Source: Odiellus spinosus (taxonomy: Eukaryota > Arthropoda > Arachnida > Opiliones > Phalangiidae). Taken from it: a DNA stretch of 64,000 nucleotides. A program made the position numbers and the translations under genes. The stretch covers positions 22,410,728 through 22,474,727 of the forward strand of contig OY987229.1 of assembly GCA_963920705.1 (NCBI GenBank), in the 5' to 3' direction. The notes beneath the pieces are model-generated. The model was not told where the DNA came from and ran no database searches. It was given only the letters and a program-made list of their open reading frames with translations. Below are positions 1 through 11,222 of this stretch, in pieces; the first letter of the stretch is position 1; each line of letters begins with the position of its first letter.

Positions 1-442
1 ATTATGATCAATTTTGATTTATTATGATTAATTATGATCAATTTTGATTTATTATGATTAATTATGATCAATTTTGATTTATTATGATTAATTATGATCA
101 ATTTTGATTAATTATGGTCAATTTTGATTAATTATGGTCAATTTTGATTAATTATGGTCAATTTTGATTAATTATGGTCAATTTTGATTAATTATGGTCA
201 ATTTTGATTAATTATGATCAATTTTGATTAATTATGATCAATTTTGATTAATTATGATCAATTTTGATTAATTATGATCAATTTTGATTAATTATGATCA
301 ATTTTGATTAATTATGATCAATTTTGATTAATTATGATCAATTTTGATTAATTATGATCAATTTTGATTAATTATGATCAATTTTGATTAATTATGATCA
401 ATTTTGATTAATTATGATCAATTATGATTAATTGATTAATTT
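1..442. repeat. AT-rich tandem array, 20/30-bp unit
   Basis: Unit ATTATGATCAATTTTGATTA (20 bp). The first three copies are a 30-bp variant, a middle block carries ATGGTCA instead of ATGATCA, and the last block returns to ATGATCA. The block-wise variants indicate local homogenisation. The array is cut by the window edge, so its full length is unknown. Confidence 0.95.
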
Positions 443-526
443 GACAAGGATTGAATCAAGTCAAGTAATTTGAACGATCTTTCAATTAATTAATTTAATT
501 CTCATTAAAATTCAAGACATGATCTC

Positions 527-775
527 TTTAAAGGGAGTATACAACCTAAAATAGGCTTAGCTGGATTAATTTAGATCCTGATTTTATTCGCCATTGAAGG
601 GTCAACTACCAATAAGCGAAAGCCAGTCGTTAAGGCGAGATTTCCAATAAAATTCTTCAATGTGAAAAAATTCAAGCGATCTCCGTGAATCCAGCTAAGC
701 CTATTTTAATTTGTAATTTGGTTTACGGATGGATTAGGCCTATTTAAACTATCAGGGATGGATTAAAGATATCCA
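527..775. repeat. Degraded foldback element with AGGCTTAGC arms
   Basis: Inverted arms at 547-567 and 688-708 (TAAAATAGGCTTAGCTGGAT and its complement) enclose about 120 bp. The left flank TTTAAAGGGAG..CAACCTAA and the right flank GGATTAGGCCTATTTAAAC match the outer parts of the better-preserved foldback at 2157-2592, so this is probably a decayed or rearranged member of that family. Confidence 0.7.
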
Positions 776-1220
776 TTTAACGTTTATCATTCGTGTCACA
801 GCCACTTTAAGCCACATGGTCGGTATTATAACAGGCTTTCGCTTTGGTATTTTGTATTAACCTAGACCGAAATAAGACTACTTACTACACAATTTTCGCT
901 GTAAAATCTTAATTGAATTTCTTGTTATTTCTCGTTCTATGAACCGGGAAAATTGCACGGCTACTTAGTTCGCTATAAACGCGCAATGCTAATAATAATA
1001 ATAACAATAGCTAGTATGGAGCGGCGGCTTTTTAAATCTCATTACGGTTAAGCTGAAAGGGTTATATTATCAGAGGTAAGCCGATTTTACAAAGCAATCG
1101 ATGCGTTATATAACAGGTTTCAAGAAGCCAAAATCTTTAAATTATTCAATTTTTTAGGAGTTTTATTAACATTTGTTTCAAAAAATTTAAAAAACGGCAG
1201 AATTTATTTTCTAAATTTTT
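776..1220. other. No recognised feature
   Basis: AT-rich sequence with a short AAT/AAC microsatellite near 988-1008. No splice-flanked open frame, RNA gene or inverted repeat was seen. Confidence 0.5.
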
Positions 1221-1710
1221 AGATATTTTATTTTTCGTATAAATTGTTTGCAACTAAAATAATGATATTTGTATATTCGTATAATTGTTAAACGTATAAG
1301 GTTTATCCGAAGATAAGAGTTTTTCGCTTTATCTATCTACAAATTACTCGTATTCAAACGTATAACGATGGATAAGAAACATTCGCGTTTCCAGAATTAG
1401 TCTAAAATATAAGAAAAAAATTTCAAAATTGACTTTTAATTCGAAGAATATAAATAAAACGACGAAACTAAGATTTTAAATCATCTTTTTATTCATTTAT
1501 TTTTCAAATAAATTTTGAATTTTTTTATCCGAACGTATAACGCGGATAATATTCTAAGATAAGTTGCCATTTTCGGATAAAAACGGATAAGGTTTTTTTA
1601 CTTTATCTTCGAATAAGTTAAATCGAATGAAAAATTGTCTATTTTTAATCAAACGATCAGAATTTAGTAGATTGCAATTAATAAAATTATACGAATTATA
1701 ATTATACGAG
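1221..1710 (+). repeat. Family C dispersed element, copy 1
   Basis: Member of a family of about 430 bp found six times in the window. The core runs from ATTCGTATAATTGTTAAACG (1275) to AATTATACGAAT (1696), giving a short terminal inverted repeat ATTCGTATAATT. An outer left part starting AGATATTTTATTTT is shared with copies 3 and 5. Internal landmarks are a TATAACGATGGATAAGAA stretch and a CGGATAATATTCTAAGATAA stretch. No coding capacity, so a non-autonomous transposon is likely. Confidence 0.75.
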
Positions 1711-2152
1711 CAAATGACGTCGTCTGAACGCACCTTGAAATCCAAGTTGAATACATTGAATTTCTAAAGGCAGTAGCTTTTAATCTCGGCGACAGCTTCG
1801 CAATTATGGGGAATATTTTTCGCTCCGGTTGTCGATTTACTAGAAGAGATTTTTAATAGTTAAGATCACGAAAGTCTAAAGTTAGTTAGCGATATCCCAT
1901 TCTCTCGAGTATAAAGGCGAAGTTAATGTAGTAATGTTCGGAAAAACACGCTTTTTAGTAATAGTCTAACGTTCTCTCGATTATTTATTCAAGAATGCTG
2001 GATACACAATTCAAAGAGTTGTTGCAACAAATGTTTTACACGAGCGTGAGCATCGATTATATTATACTAGCGGCAAAAAAAAAAAAAAATGAGCCTGTTT
2101 TACACGCTTGAATTTAAATCTTCGTACACGCGAATGTTAGTAAAAATATTGT
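1711..2152. other. No recognised feature
   Basis: AT-rich, with a poly-A run of about 15 near 2075. No gene or repeat structure is visible. Confidence 0.5.
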
Positions 2153-2156
2153 TTAA

Positions 2157-2592
2157 AGGGAGGATGCAACCTAATAACAAGTGATTTTTTTTTATCGATT
2201 CCTTATTGTTTAAATAGGCCTAATCCACTATTTAAAAAATTTACAAACAAATATTAAACTAGAAATAAATTTAAAACTTACCCTGAAAATAGGCTTAGCG
2301 GGATTCATGGAGGTCCCGATTTCCTCGCGTGTAAGGTCTAGCGACCAATCGCGCGCGACGTAAGTCTCGTGGAGATCTCGCGTGAACGACGGGCCTTCGC
2401 TCATTGGTCGCTAGACCTTACACGGACGCGATTCAAGATCTCCATGAATCCCGCTAAGCCTATTTTCAAGGTAAGTTTTAAATTTATTTCTAGTTTAATA
2501 TTTGTATTGTAAACTTTTTATCGATGGATTAGGCCTATTTAAACGATAAGGAATCGATAAAAAATCACTTGTAATTAGGTTGCATTCTCCCT
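2157..2592. mobile_element. TTAA-flanked foldback transposon
   Basis: Almost the whole 436 bp is palindromic. The outer arms begin AGGGAGGATGCAACCTA and end TAGGTTGCATTCTCCCT. They continue through AGTGATTTTTTTTATCGATT, TTTAAATAGGCCTAATCCA, AAAATAGGCTTAGCGGGATT and a GGTCTAGCGACCAAT stem near the centre. Directly outside both ends stands TTAA (2153-2156 and 2593-2596), the duplication made by piggyBac and Kolobok transposases, so a non-autonomous TTAA-targeting element is the best reading. The superfamily is not decided. Confidence 0.85.
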
Positions 2593-2599
2593 TTAAAGG

Positions 2600-3290
2600 A
2601 TAGTTGAACTCATAGCCATTTTGTTTTAATATAAATATAATTATAATGTAGAACTTATAGATTGATTCTCGGGCGTTATGACACACGTGTTAAGGTCATT
2701 TTCGCGCAGTCTTTTTCGTAAAAGTACTTAATCCAAATCACGGCCTACGTTAATTACGTTTCATACATCGGGAAATAAAATTATCTAAATATATTATTTG
2801 TAATTTCAATTTCTTTCTTAAAGGCCTAGGATTACTACTGCCTGTCACCCTGGAAACAAACTCACCCTCCAGGCTTTCTCTTGCCTCGCTACCCAAAGGG
2901 AAAGCTCAGAAGGTGAGCCCACTTCAAGTGAAACAGGCGGAAGAAATAAACCAAGGGTTATAATCTTTTAAATATGCCGTTTTAATAAGATGATAAAACT
3001 AAAAATACAATAGGATTCTAAAAAATGATGATAGCCTCACTTGAAACTCTAATTATTTTAAGTTGATTGTAACTATAAATTTTTCATTTCATCCCACCTT
3101 TAAGTGCCTTTACTTATATTGTTTAAAAGTTAACAAAACTAGCTATAGATTTGACTCAATTACCCTAAAACGCCAAAAACACTCGCCATAAACTAAATTA
3201 TATTTCAAAAGCAGTTGACTTTGTGAGCAATTTTTGATGTCGACTCCCTAGCAATAATCTTAAATTTAAATAAGAGAACCATTTATATAC
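2600..3290. repeat. Family D end module and family H copy 1
   Basis: 2697-2735 holds the CGCAGTCTTTTTCGTAAAAG..ACTTAATCCA module that ends family D elements and is part of satellite A. 2955-3215 resembles 47563-47745 (shared ATATG.CGTTTTAATA and CGAAAACGCC-like blocks), called family H here. The remainder, including a GC-richer stretch at 2825-2940, has no recognised feature. Confidence 0.5.
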
Positions 3291-3295
3291 GTTAC

Positions 3296-3633
3296 CAGAA
3301 GCCGATGAAACCCACCTTTGAAGTCTATTACTCCCGGGTCTTGTCAACCCCTCTCTGTATGGGTTAGTTTCAAAAAGCGCGATTCGTACGCCTCCTAACG
3401 GTAGATATTTTCGGAGCGGGAGTTCGTCGAGCGAATATCTCTAGCAGCCTCGGAGTTCGTCAAAAAAACGTCGTCGTTTGTGGAGAGAGAGAATTTCCAA
3501 TTTTCCGTAGACAAGGGGGTATGAAGTAGGACCCCTTCGATCTCGTAAAATTGTGAATTTTACCCATACAGAGAGGAGCGCTATATCGAACATTAGAGTA
3601 GTAGACTTCAAAGGAGGGTTTCATCTACTTCTG
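3296..3633 (+). mobile_element. CAGAAG-family element, copy 1
   Basis: 338 bp. The left end is CAGAAGCCGATGAAACCC and the right end CATCTACTTCTG, an asymmetric version (TAC for GGC) shared with copies 4, 9, 11, 12 and 15. An inner repeat CCTCTCTGTATGGGT extends the inverted repeat to about 75 bp per side. Flanks ACGTTAC / ACGAAAG match at only 4 of 7 positions, so the duplication is decayed or the copy is rearranged. No coding capacity. Confidence 0.9.
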
Positions 3634-4198
3634 ACGAAAGTAATAGTGTAGTATTAAATATTCATCTCTTTCGTATAAGGCTATACTTATTCAAATTCAA
3701 CGGTACGCCTTGGATTAGAATATAGTCTTTATCTTTAAGAGCGTTGAAATCAGAAATAGATTCGTAGCAAGCTTTATATACTAGACTTGGGAGGTAATCG
3801 GGAGATTTTCGAACGTTTTTGTCTGAACTCTTATAGGCTTATTCTACGTCAAATCATTTTTATCACGAAGGAGTCGAATGCAAATCAAGTCATCGACGGT
3901 TCGCGTGCGTTTAGACGCTTCTCGACTTAATAAAGGTGAAATCTTCATAAAAAAAAATGCGTGGAACACTATATTTTCGTGTACGCGCCGCGCCTATTGT
4001 CGAAAATAGAAAGAAAGGCTCATGCTCAAGTAGTTCAGTTATAAAAACAAGTAAGAATGAAACATTACTTAAGTTTCTCTAAATATTTGTCTTGAAAGAA
4101 ATAACATTTTTCAAAATTTAGGCCTAACTAATTTTAAAGAAAAATGTCTTTTATGGTTGTAACTCCCATTTTTTTTTCGTTAAAACTTATTGAGATTT
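3634..4198. other. No recognised feature
   Basis: AT-rich, mostly unique-looking sequence. Nothing could be assigned. Confidence 0.5.
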
Positions 4199-4493
4199 GT
4201 GTAATATGGTCTGAAAAACGTCCACGGAAAATTTTACTCAAAAATATTCAACCGTTTTATCGGAGAGTGGATTTGAAATTCGCGCCAAGATCCTGTTTTC
4301 GAAATTTAATAATGGGCAATTTTCGCGCCATTTATACTATTTCCCGCCAAAATTGTAGTTCTATCTTTAGAGAAAAGCGCGCGAATTTCTGCGCGCGCCA
4401 ATCTGAATTACATTCATTTTTATTAACAAAAGCGCGCGAAAAATCTCGTGATATTTCAGTTTTTTTCCTAGCTGTGGCACCACTTGTGTGGGG
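4199..4493 (+). repeat. Family E dispersed repeat, copy 1
   Basis: Matches 40966-41240 over the whole length. Shared landmarks are GTGTAATATGGTCT, CAACCGTTTT, TTTCGCGCCATTT, CCCGCCAAAATTGTA, GAAAAGCGCGCGAATTTC and AAAGCGCGCGAAAAATCT. An apparent 119-residue open frame here is not conserved in the second copy and is not treated as a gene. Confidence 0.7.
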
Positions 4494-5302
4494 GTTTAGT
4501 TAGTTCCTTCATTTCCAATTCTTTACCGTTAGAGGATCCTTATGAACGCCTACAGATTTTGATAATCATTTTTATCTATTTAAGACGTGTGTGCCCATTG
4601 TAGGTTAAACACTACTATTGCTTCGAAGAAAGTAGTTCCACCTGGCACCTTCTGTAATCCTTAATAATGTTTTTGATCCGATGCAGCGAAAGCCCGGGCT
4701 TGTCTGGCGCGCTGGAGTGGAGACAGCGGTTTCCGGAATGTCTCAATCTCTTTAAACGGGGAAAAACGAAACGCTCGTGAATTGGTGGTGGAAAAATGAG
4801 CTCTCTGCCTCTCTGGAGCACTCGAAGGCGAGCTCGAGGGCCTTTGACTATAAGGGGGGTCTCAGTGACTAGGCCTAACTCGTAAAAGCGGGGGAAAGAG
4901 CGCGACTCAGTTGATCCGAAATTGGAGCTATTTAAGGGGAGAAATTTATTGATCTACGCAAAAAATGGCGCCGACGGAAAAAGATTATTACATGATTGCT
5001 CAATTTTGGAGGAAAAGGGGGGAGCTCTTTTTTACGTTCGCGTTGTCGGCGAGTTCCAATTAATAAATCTTCCGGAATAGGCGCAATTTAAAGGTAGCGC
5101 GGCTTGTGGCCAAAATATTATTCTCTCGTCGACAAAAGCTATACCAGGAATAATTTTATCTCCTCGCTTTCTCCCACTAATTTATGGTAAACACTTTAAT
5201 AATGTCAGACTGCACTGTTTCAAAACGATCAAATATATGTAATTGCTAATGCTTTCAACCAAGAACTCATTTATGTAGTTAAGAACGCGTCCCCAATAAT
5301 AA
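4494..5302. other. No recognised feature (GC-richer stretch)
   Basis: More GC-rich than its surroundings at 4680-5110, but open frames are short and show no recognisable protein. No RNA gene or inverted repeat was recognised. Confidence 0.45.
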
Positions 5303-5728
5303 ATTCGTATAATTGTTAAACGTATAAGGTTTACACAAAGATAAGCCTTTGCCGCTTTATCTATCTACAAATTACTCGTATTCAAACGTATAACGATGGA
5401 TAAGAAACATTCGCGTTTCCAGAATTAGTATAAAATATAAGAAAATATTTCAAATTAACTTTTAATTCGAAGAATATAAATAAAACGACGAAACTAAGAT
5501 TTTAAATCATCTTTTTATTCATTATTTTTCAAATAAATTTTGAATTTTTTTATCCGAACGTATAACGCGGATAATATTCTAAGATAAGTTGCCATTTTCG
5601 GATAAAAACGGATAAGGTTTTTTTACTTTATCTTCGAATAAGTTAACTCGAATAAAAAATAGTATTTTTAATACATCAAAATTTAGTAGATTTTAACCAA
5701 TTAATTAAAATTATACGAATTCCGAGCT
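5303..5728 (+). repeat. Family C dispersed element, copy 2
   Basis: Starts at ATTCGTATAATTGTT, ends TTATACGAATTCCGAGCTC. It lacks the outer left part present in copies 1, 3 and 5. Close in sequence to the other copies apart from small deletions. Confidence 0.8.
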
Positions 5729-6127
5729 CCAGAAATAGATATTTATTTCTATTTATCAAAACACGATGAATAATAATATTAACGATTTATATTCGTGAAA
5801 AGAAACGTCTATTAAAGAATAAGGAATAGTCAATTTGTCTTCCAAAATACAACCAATGTAAATTAATGGTCTATGCGCCTGAAAAGACCGTTTTAAAGTA
5901 TACACACCCCCCTGAGCCCTGTTTGTTCTTTTATTACTTTAGTTTAACAGCGCCGTCTGTGAAGTAAGAACTGATGGTTCGCTCACGCTAAAATTCGCTC
6001 TGTTTCCAAACCTCCTCACTCAAGAGCGTGGTACACCAGTGAGATTTCCAAAGCGCCAAACCATTTATTTGTTGGAAAATACGCGGGAAAAATCTTAGAA
6101 AAGTAAGATGGAAGGTTTTCCCGGGAG
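5729..6127. other. No recognised feature
   Basis: No convincing gene or repeat. Ends at the TSD of the next element. Confidence 0.5.
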
Positions 6128-6134
6128 TTAGAGG

Positions 6135-6415
6135 CAAGGAGGATCAGAGAAGGAGAGGAAATGTGGGGCTGCGTTGAGTTAGAGAGAGAAGAGCCAACCT
6201 CCCACTCGGGTGGAAAGGGGGGATAGGAAATTCTCGAGGTAAACTGTTGTCACGTGGTCGCTAGCTAGCGCGTCTCATAAAGGATTCGTTTTACCCACGT
6301 GACAACAATTTACCACGAAGCATCTCTACCCCCGTTCTCCCAGAGTGGGAGTTTAGGCCGACGCAGTAGGAACCGCGCCGTCCCCACATTTCCTCTCCTT
6401 CTCTGATCCTCCTTG
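6135..6415. mobile_element. CAAGGAGG foldback element with 7-bp TSD
   Basis: 281-bp foldback. The ends CAAGGAGGATCAGAGAAGGA and its complement TCCTTCTCTGATCCTCCTTG continue to about 34 bp, and inner arms GTAAACTGTTGTCACGTGG / CCACGTGACAACAATTTAC pair near the centre. A perfect 7-bp duplication TTAGAGG flanks it (6128-6134 and 6416-6422). No coding capacity. The C...G ends and the TSD length match the CAGAAG family although the end sequence differs. Confidence 0.88.
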
Positions 6416-6422
6416 TTAGAGG

Positions 6423-6904
6423 TTGATAGAGAGAGAATTGGCGCGAAAAAAAAAAGCGAGAACACCTTGGTTACTGGGGGGTGTATAGTGGCTCTACCTA
6501 GCGGGCTTTTTTGTCTTTATCCTGGGCTATTTTCCAACAACGTTGTTAGCTGTCCCTTAAATATTGAAGGGTGATTTATATAAATAGAAGATTTATTCCA
6601 TTTTAGCCCCTTCCAGTTTTTAGAACGTTTTATATATATATATATATATAACCCGCAAAACAGAATCGTTTAGCACGTAAAAAGGGGGGGGGGGGGTGAC
6701 GTCATAAATCTCTCGCAAACCTCTTTTGTTCTTTTCTAGAAACGTTTCGTTGCGTAAAAATAAAAAAAGGGGTTGGGAAGTAGAAATAAAATCGAAATAT
6801 TCGTCGATAAAGTACAGTTTTCTCATATTTAGTCGGGTTCCAATCAGACGCTGTTACTATTTGCATCGTGATTGGCTCATAATTGTACTGGCAACACTGA
6901 GGGA
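6423..6904. other. Unassigned; (TA)n and poly-G tracts
   Basis: Contains a (TA)n microsatellite near 6631-6650 and a poly-G run near 6685-6697. Nothing else was recognised. Confidence 0.6.
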
Positions 6905-7392
6905 GAGCTCATAATCGGATATTTTATTTTCGGATAAAATTGTAACTAAAAAACAAAATTTGTATTCGTATAATTGTTAAATATATAAGGTTTACCCGAA
7001 GATAAGCCTTTGCCGCTTTATCTATCTACAAATTACTCGTATTCAAACGTATAACGATGGATAAGATTCGCGTTTCCAGAATTAGTCTAAAATATAAGAA
7101 AAAATTTCAAAATTGACTTTTAATTCGAAGAATATAAATAAAACGACGAAACTAAGATTTTAAATCATCTTTTTATTTATTATTTTTCAAATAAATTTTG
7201 AATTTTTTTACCGAACGTATAACGCGGATAATATTCTAAGATAAGTTGCCATTTTCGGATAAAAACGGATATGGATTATGTTTTTTACTTTATCTTCGAA
7301 TAAAAATAGTCTATTTTCAATCAAACGGGTAATAAACATCAGAATTTAGTAGATTTTATCCAATTAATAAAAATTATACGAATTCCGAGCTC
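6905..7392 (+). repeat. Family C dispersed element, copy 3
   Basis: One of the most complete copies. Both outer ends carry GAGCTC (6905-6910 and 7387-7392), and the core runs from ATTCGTATAATTG to TTATACGAATTCC. It shares the GGATATGGATTA variant with copy 6, so these two belong to one subfamily. Confidence 0.8.
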
Positions 7393-7843
7393 TAGCCCAT
7401 ATTGATTGCCAATAAATTTAGGACTTCACCATTTGACTAAAGAAATCTAGAGATAATCCACAAATATTTGATTAATCAGTTAATCTACATGGACAGTATA
7501 TAATTTCAAATTATAAATAAATTAGAAATATCTTGTTAAAACTCCGACCTCTAATGAAATCCCAAAGTACTTGAAACCCAAGAGTTCTTGACTATAAGCG
7601 TAGTATGGGGTCTGTTGGTCCACCAACCATGTAGTTAACCTCTAGGGTGTCTTTTTTCAACCGCTCTATTTTGTATCTTTCGAATATATTTCTCATCTTT
7701 TTATTTTTTTTTTTGGGTATTTGGTTATCTCGTTACTCGTTATTCAAAAATATATCTTCGCTCAAAGGGTGGATGGAAACGAAATTTGGTTATTTTAAAT
7801 TATAAATAGTGACATTAACAATTAAAGTCTTTTGATATAAGTG
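7393..7843. other. No recognised feature
   Basis: AT-rich unique-looking sequence up to the TTAA that bounds the next element. Confidence 0.5.
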
Positions 7844-7847
7844 TTAA

Positions 7848-8473
7848 AGTGAGGCTATCATGAACTCCAAATGCAAATTGAGTCATATTTTCGGAAAGAT
7901 CGTTAAAAAACGATTCAAAATATATATACATATGTCATAGAACAAAATTACAGCGACAGTAAAAATACATTTTTCATAATCGCCATTTATAAAATTTTTA
8001 AAATAAAAATTCCCCGCAATCTACGTCATCACTATGGTCACGTGATTTCGTTATTGTATATAGTTTACAGCAGAAGCCGATGAAACCCTCCTTTGAAGTC
8101 TATTATCCCTCTCTGTATGGGTTATTCTCAAAAGGCGCGATCCGTACGCCTCCTAACGGTAGATGTTTTCGGAGCGGGAGTTCGTCGAGCGAATATCTCT
8201 AGCCGCCTCGGAGTTCGTCAAAAAAACGTCGTCGTTTGTGGAGAGAGAGAATTTCCAATTTTCGGTAGACAGGGGGGATGAAGTAGGACCCCTTCTAACT
8301 CGTAAAATTGGGAATTTTACCCATACAGAGAGGATCACTATATGGAACATTGGAGTAGTAGACTTCAAAGGAGGGTTTCATCGGCTTCTGCTTACAGTTA
8401 ATTCTCGCGCGTGCGTTTTGGTCCCTTTCCCGCACTCTTTTTCGTAAAAGTACTTATCTTTCTCAGCCTCCCT
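7848..8473 (+). mobile_element. Family D element (TTAA-flanked), split by CAGAAG copy 2
   Basis: The left end AGTGAGGCTATCATGAACTC follows TTAA (7844-7847). The right end AGCCTCCCT precedes TTAA (8474-8477). The short inverted repeat is AGTGAGGCT / AGCCTCCCT, and the right part carries the TCTTTTTCGTAAAAGTACTT module. Removing the inserted 320-bp CAGAAG element and one TSD copy leaves about 299 bp. Internal landmarks include AACGATTCAAAATATATATA and CTACGTCATCACTATGGTCA. No coding capacity. Confidence 0.75.
8071..8390 (+). mobile_element. CAGAAG-family element, copy 2 (nested in family D)
   Basis: 320 bp, symmetric GGCTTCTG right end. About 19 bp are missing inside the left inverted repeat, between TATTA and CCCTCTCTG. 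TSD TTTACAG / CTTACAG (6 of 7). It carries the TTCTCAAAAGG + GATGTTTT subfamily markers. It lies inside a family D element and so inserted after that element. Confidence 0.92.
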
Positions 8474-8477
8474 TTAA

Positions 8478-8870
8478 AGAAAAGGGGGGCGCCATGTATA
8501 CCCTAGATTTCATTCGCTTGTATGAGGTAGTAAAAAAAAAAAGAGAGAAAAAACCATTAAAGTTTGGGAATCGAGATGAAAATCATATATGTAAGTAGAA
8601 ATCGCGAAATAAAATGATCTATATATTAGGAGGGATGATGAGAGATAGTCCGCGGGGTGGCGCTGACGTTGCTATAGTCTTATTACGTGCTTCTCTCGCC
8701 TGAGCGCAATCTTTCGCCGCTCTAAACAATGTAAGCGAATAAATTGGTTACGCGAACCTTCTATCTCGCTATTTGAATATTTAATAGGGAAATATTGGGA
8801 GCGATATATTTAAACTAAATGGCTAGTCTTACTACGATAAAGAAACAGGTTGGGTATGCCCCGCATATTA
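8478..8870. other. No recognised feature
   Basis: Mixed composition with a short purine-rich run near 8530. No gene or repeat was assigned. Confidence 0.45.
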
Positions 8871-9533
8871 CAATGAAAACCCGATGAAAGTACCGTTATC
8901 AAAAGTGTATAACCTTATTCAATAAAAGTAAACAACTCACTGTAGCTTATTATCAGTAAACGACCAGTTTTACGTTATAGCAGAAGCCGATGAAACCCTC
9001 CTTTGAAGTCTATTACACCCTGGTCTTGTCTACCCCTCTCTGTATGGGTTAGTTTCAAAAAGCGCGATTCGTACGCCTCCTAACGGTAGATATTTTCGGA
9101 GCGGGAGTTCGTCGAGCGAATATCTCTAGCAGCCTCGGAGTTCGTCCAAAAAACGTCGTCGTTTGTGGAGAGAGAGAATTTCCAATTTTGCGTAGACAGG
9201 GGGGTATGAAGTAGGACCCCTCCGATCTCGTAAAATTGTGAATTTTACCCATACAGAGAGGCGCGCTATATGGAACATTAGAGTAGTAGACTTCAAAGGA
9301 GGGTTTCATCGGCTTCTGGTTATAGCCCATCAATTAAAAATAAACAAAAAAGTCATCACCCCTGTCTCGCTCGACTGATTTGGACTCTTCCTCGATATTT
9401 TAAGTCGGGCAAGAGGGACGGAATTTTCACTATATTGTCCCCCCCCCCCCCCCCAACTTCAGAATTTCTCCAAAGAGTGTCGTTAATTAACTATTTTCAC
9501 CGCTAGAGTGACTCGAATCAGAATCTGCCGGTA
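8871..9533 (+). repeat. Family F dispersed repeat, copy 1, split by CAGAAG copy 3
   Basis: Aligns with 30410-31072. Shared blocks include AAAAGTAAACA..TGTAGCTT, AGTCATCACCCCTGTCT, TTTGGACTCTTCC, CAAAGAGTGTCG and TCGAATCAGAATCTGCCGGT. The two copies carry CAGAAG insertions at different places, so each serves as the other's empty site. A poly-C run of about 15 occurs near 9440-9455. Confidence 0.75.
8981..9318 (+). mobile_element. CAGAAG-family element, copy 3
   Basis: 338 bp with both ends intact (CAGAAGCCGATG / CATCGGCTTCTG). Perfect 7-bp TSD GTTATAG on both sides. The related family F copy has a single GTCATAG at this place, which acts as an empty site. GTTTCAAAAAG + GATATTTT subfamily. Confidence 0.95.
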
Positions 9534-9545
9534 CGGGGCGTTGTT

Positions 9546-9924
9546 TACTTTTATTTAATAAAATTATAGACTTTTGTTCATAGTATAAAGTATTTTTCAA
9601 AAATTATCTTCGTATCAAATTTTTAATTAAAGATTTTCAAATGAAATAGTTGAAATTAAAATTTTATGCAGAGAAAACGACATGATATTGAATGAAAAAA
9701 TTTATTTACGAGGCGTTTCGAACATCATTTTCGAATGATGTTTACATACCCTTTCTCATACAATTTTCACTACTAAAATATAATATTTCATTTTTTAATA
9801 CACGCAATGTGTAATCACGCCCCTAGAGGATTATGTTTATTTTTTCCATTTGATCAATATGGATTGCATCTATATCAAACACTGAAATAACATTCAGGTC
9901 CGTTCACAGTTATGCCAAGATTAT
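9546..9924. other. No recognised feature
   Basis: AT-rich sequence with no assignable feature. Confidence 0.5.
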
Positions 9925-10835
9925 TCTCTAAGATTACGTGGAATACGTCGAGATTACTCTTAAGATTATTCACGAAGTATATCGAGATTACTCTTAAGAT
10001 TATTCACGAATTATATCGAGATTACTCTTAAGATTATTCGCGAAGTATATCGAGATTACTCTTAAGATTATTCACGAAGTATATCGAGATTACTCTTAAG
10101 ATTATTCACGAAGTATATCGAGATTACTCTTAAGATTATTCGCGAAGTATATCGAGATTACTCTTAAGATTATTCGCGAAGTATATCGAGATTACTCTTA
10201 AGATTATTCACGAAGTAAGTCGAGATTACTCTTAAGATTATTCATGAAGTATATCGAGATTACTCTTAAGATTATTCACGAAGTATATCGAGATTACTCT
10301 TAAGATTATTCGCGAAGTATATCGAGATTACTCTTAAGATTATTCGCGAAGTGTATGGAGATTACTCTTAAGATTATTCGCGAAGTATATCGAGATTACT
10401 CTTAAGATTATTCGCGAAGTGTATGGAGATTACTCTTAAGATTAATCGCGAAGTGTATGGAGATTACTCTTAAGATTATTCGCGAAGTACGTCTGAGATT
10501 ACTCTTAAGATTATTCGCGAAGTACGTCTGAGATTACTCTTAAGATTATTCGCGAAGTATATCGAGATTACTCTTAAGATTATTCACGAAGTATTGAGAT
10601 TACTCTTAAGATTACGCGTATTACACGGAGATTACTCTTAATATTACGCGTATTACACGGAGATTACTCTTAATATTACGCGTATTACACGGAGATTACT
10701 CTTAATATTACGCGTATTACACGGAGATTACTCTTAATATTACGCGTATTACACGGAGATTACTCTTAATATTACGCGTAATACACGGAGATTACTCTTA
10801 CAAATACGCAGATTACTCTAATATTTCTGCAAGCA
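9925..10835. repeat. Minisatellite array, 34-bp then 32-bp unit
   Basis: The first part repeats GAGATTACTCTTAAGATTAT followed by TCGCGAAGTATATC (34 bp, to about 10605). The second part repeats AGATTACTCTTAATATTACG followed by CGTATTACACGG (32 bp). The two units share their first half, so the second subarray arose from the first by a change in the second half. Decayed TTACT-rich sequence follows to about 10910. Confidence 0.95.
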
Positions 10836-11181
10836 ATATATACATCAGGGATTATAAATATTACTGGGTTATACTGATTACATAATTACTCCAATATTAG
10901 GTAATGATTACGTAATGATCAGCTCCTCGGATTCTAAAGTATATAGTATGATAGGCGAACTAAGTATGAGACGAAGCTAAAAAATATTTTATCAGAAAAT
11001 ATAGGAAACGAAAATTGAGTTGAATTTTTCGGACGAGAAAATTTAAAAAGTTTTGAAAAAAAAAAAAAAAAGGCATTGACTATTCATAAGGTTGTTCCAC
11101 AAATCATTTTGCATCTCCTTTTTTTTTGGTAAACCGATTTAACCGTAATATGAATACGAATTTTCACGCGTGCGATTCGAA

Positions 11182-11222
<41 letters not shown>

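Noticed and set aside
1..425. CRISPR-like regular repeats
   Set aside because: There are no unique spacers; this and the other arrays are simple head-to-tail tandem repeats in a eukaryotic sequence.
4144..4503. 119-codon frame
   Set aside because: It lies in family E, and the second copy at 40966-41240 does not keep the frame.
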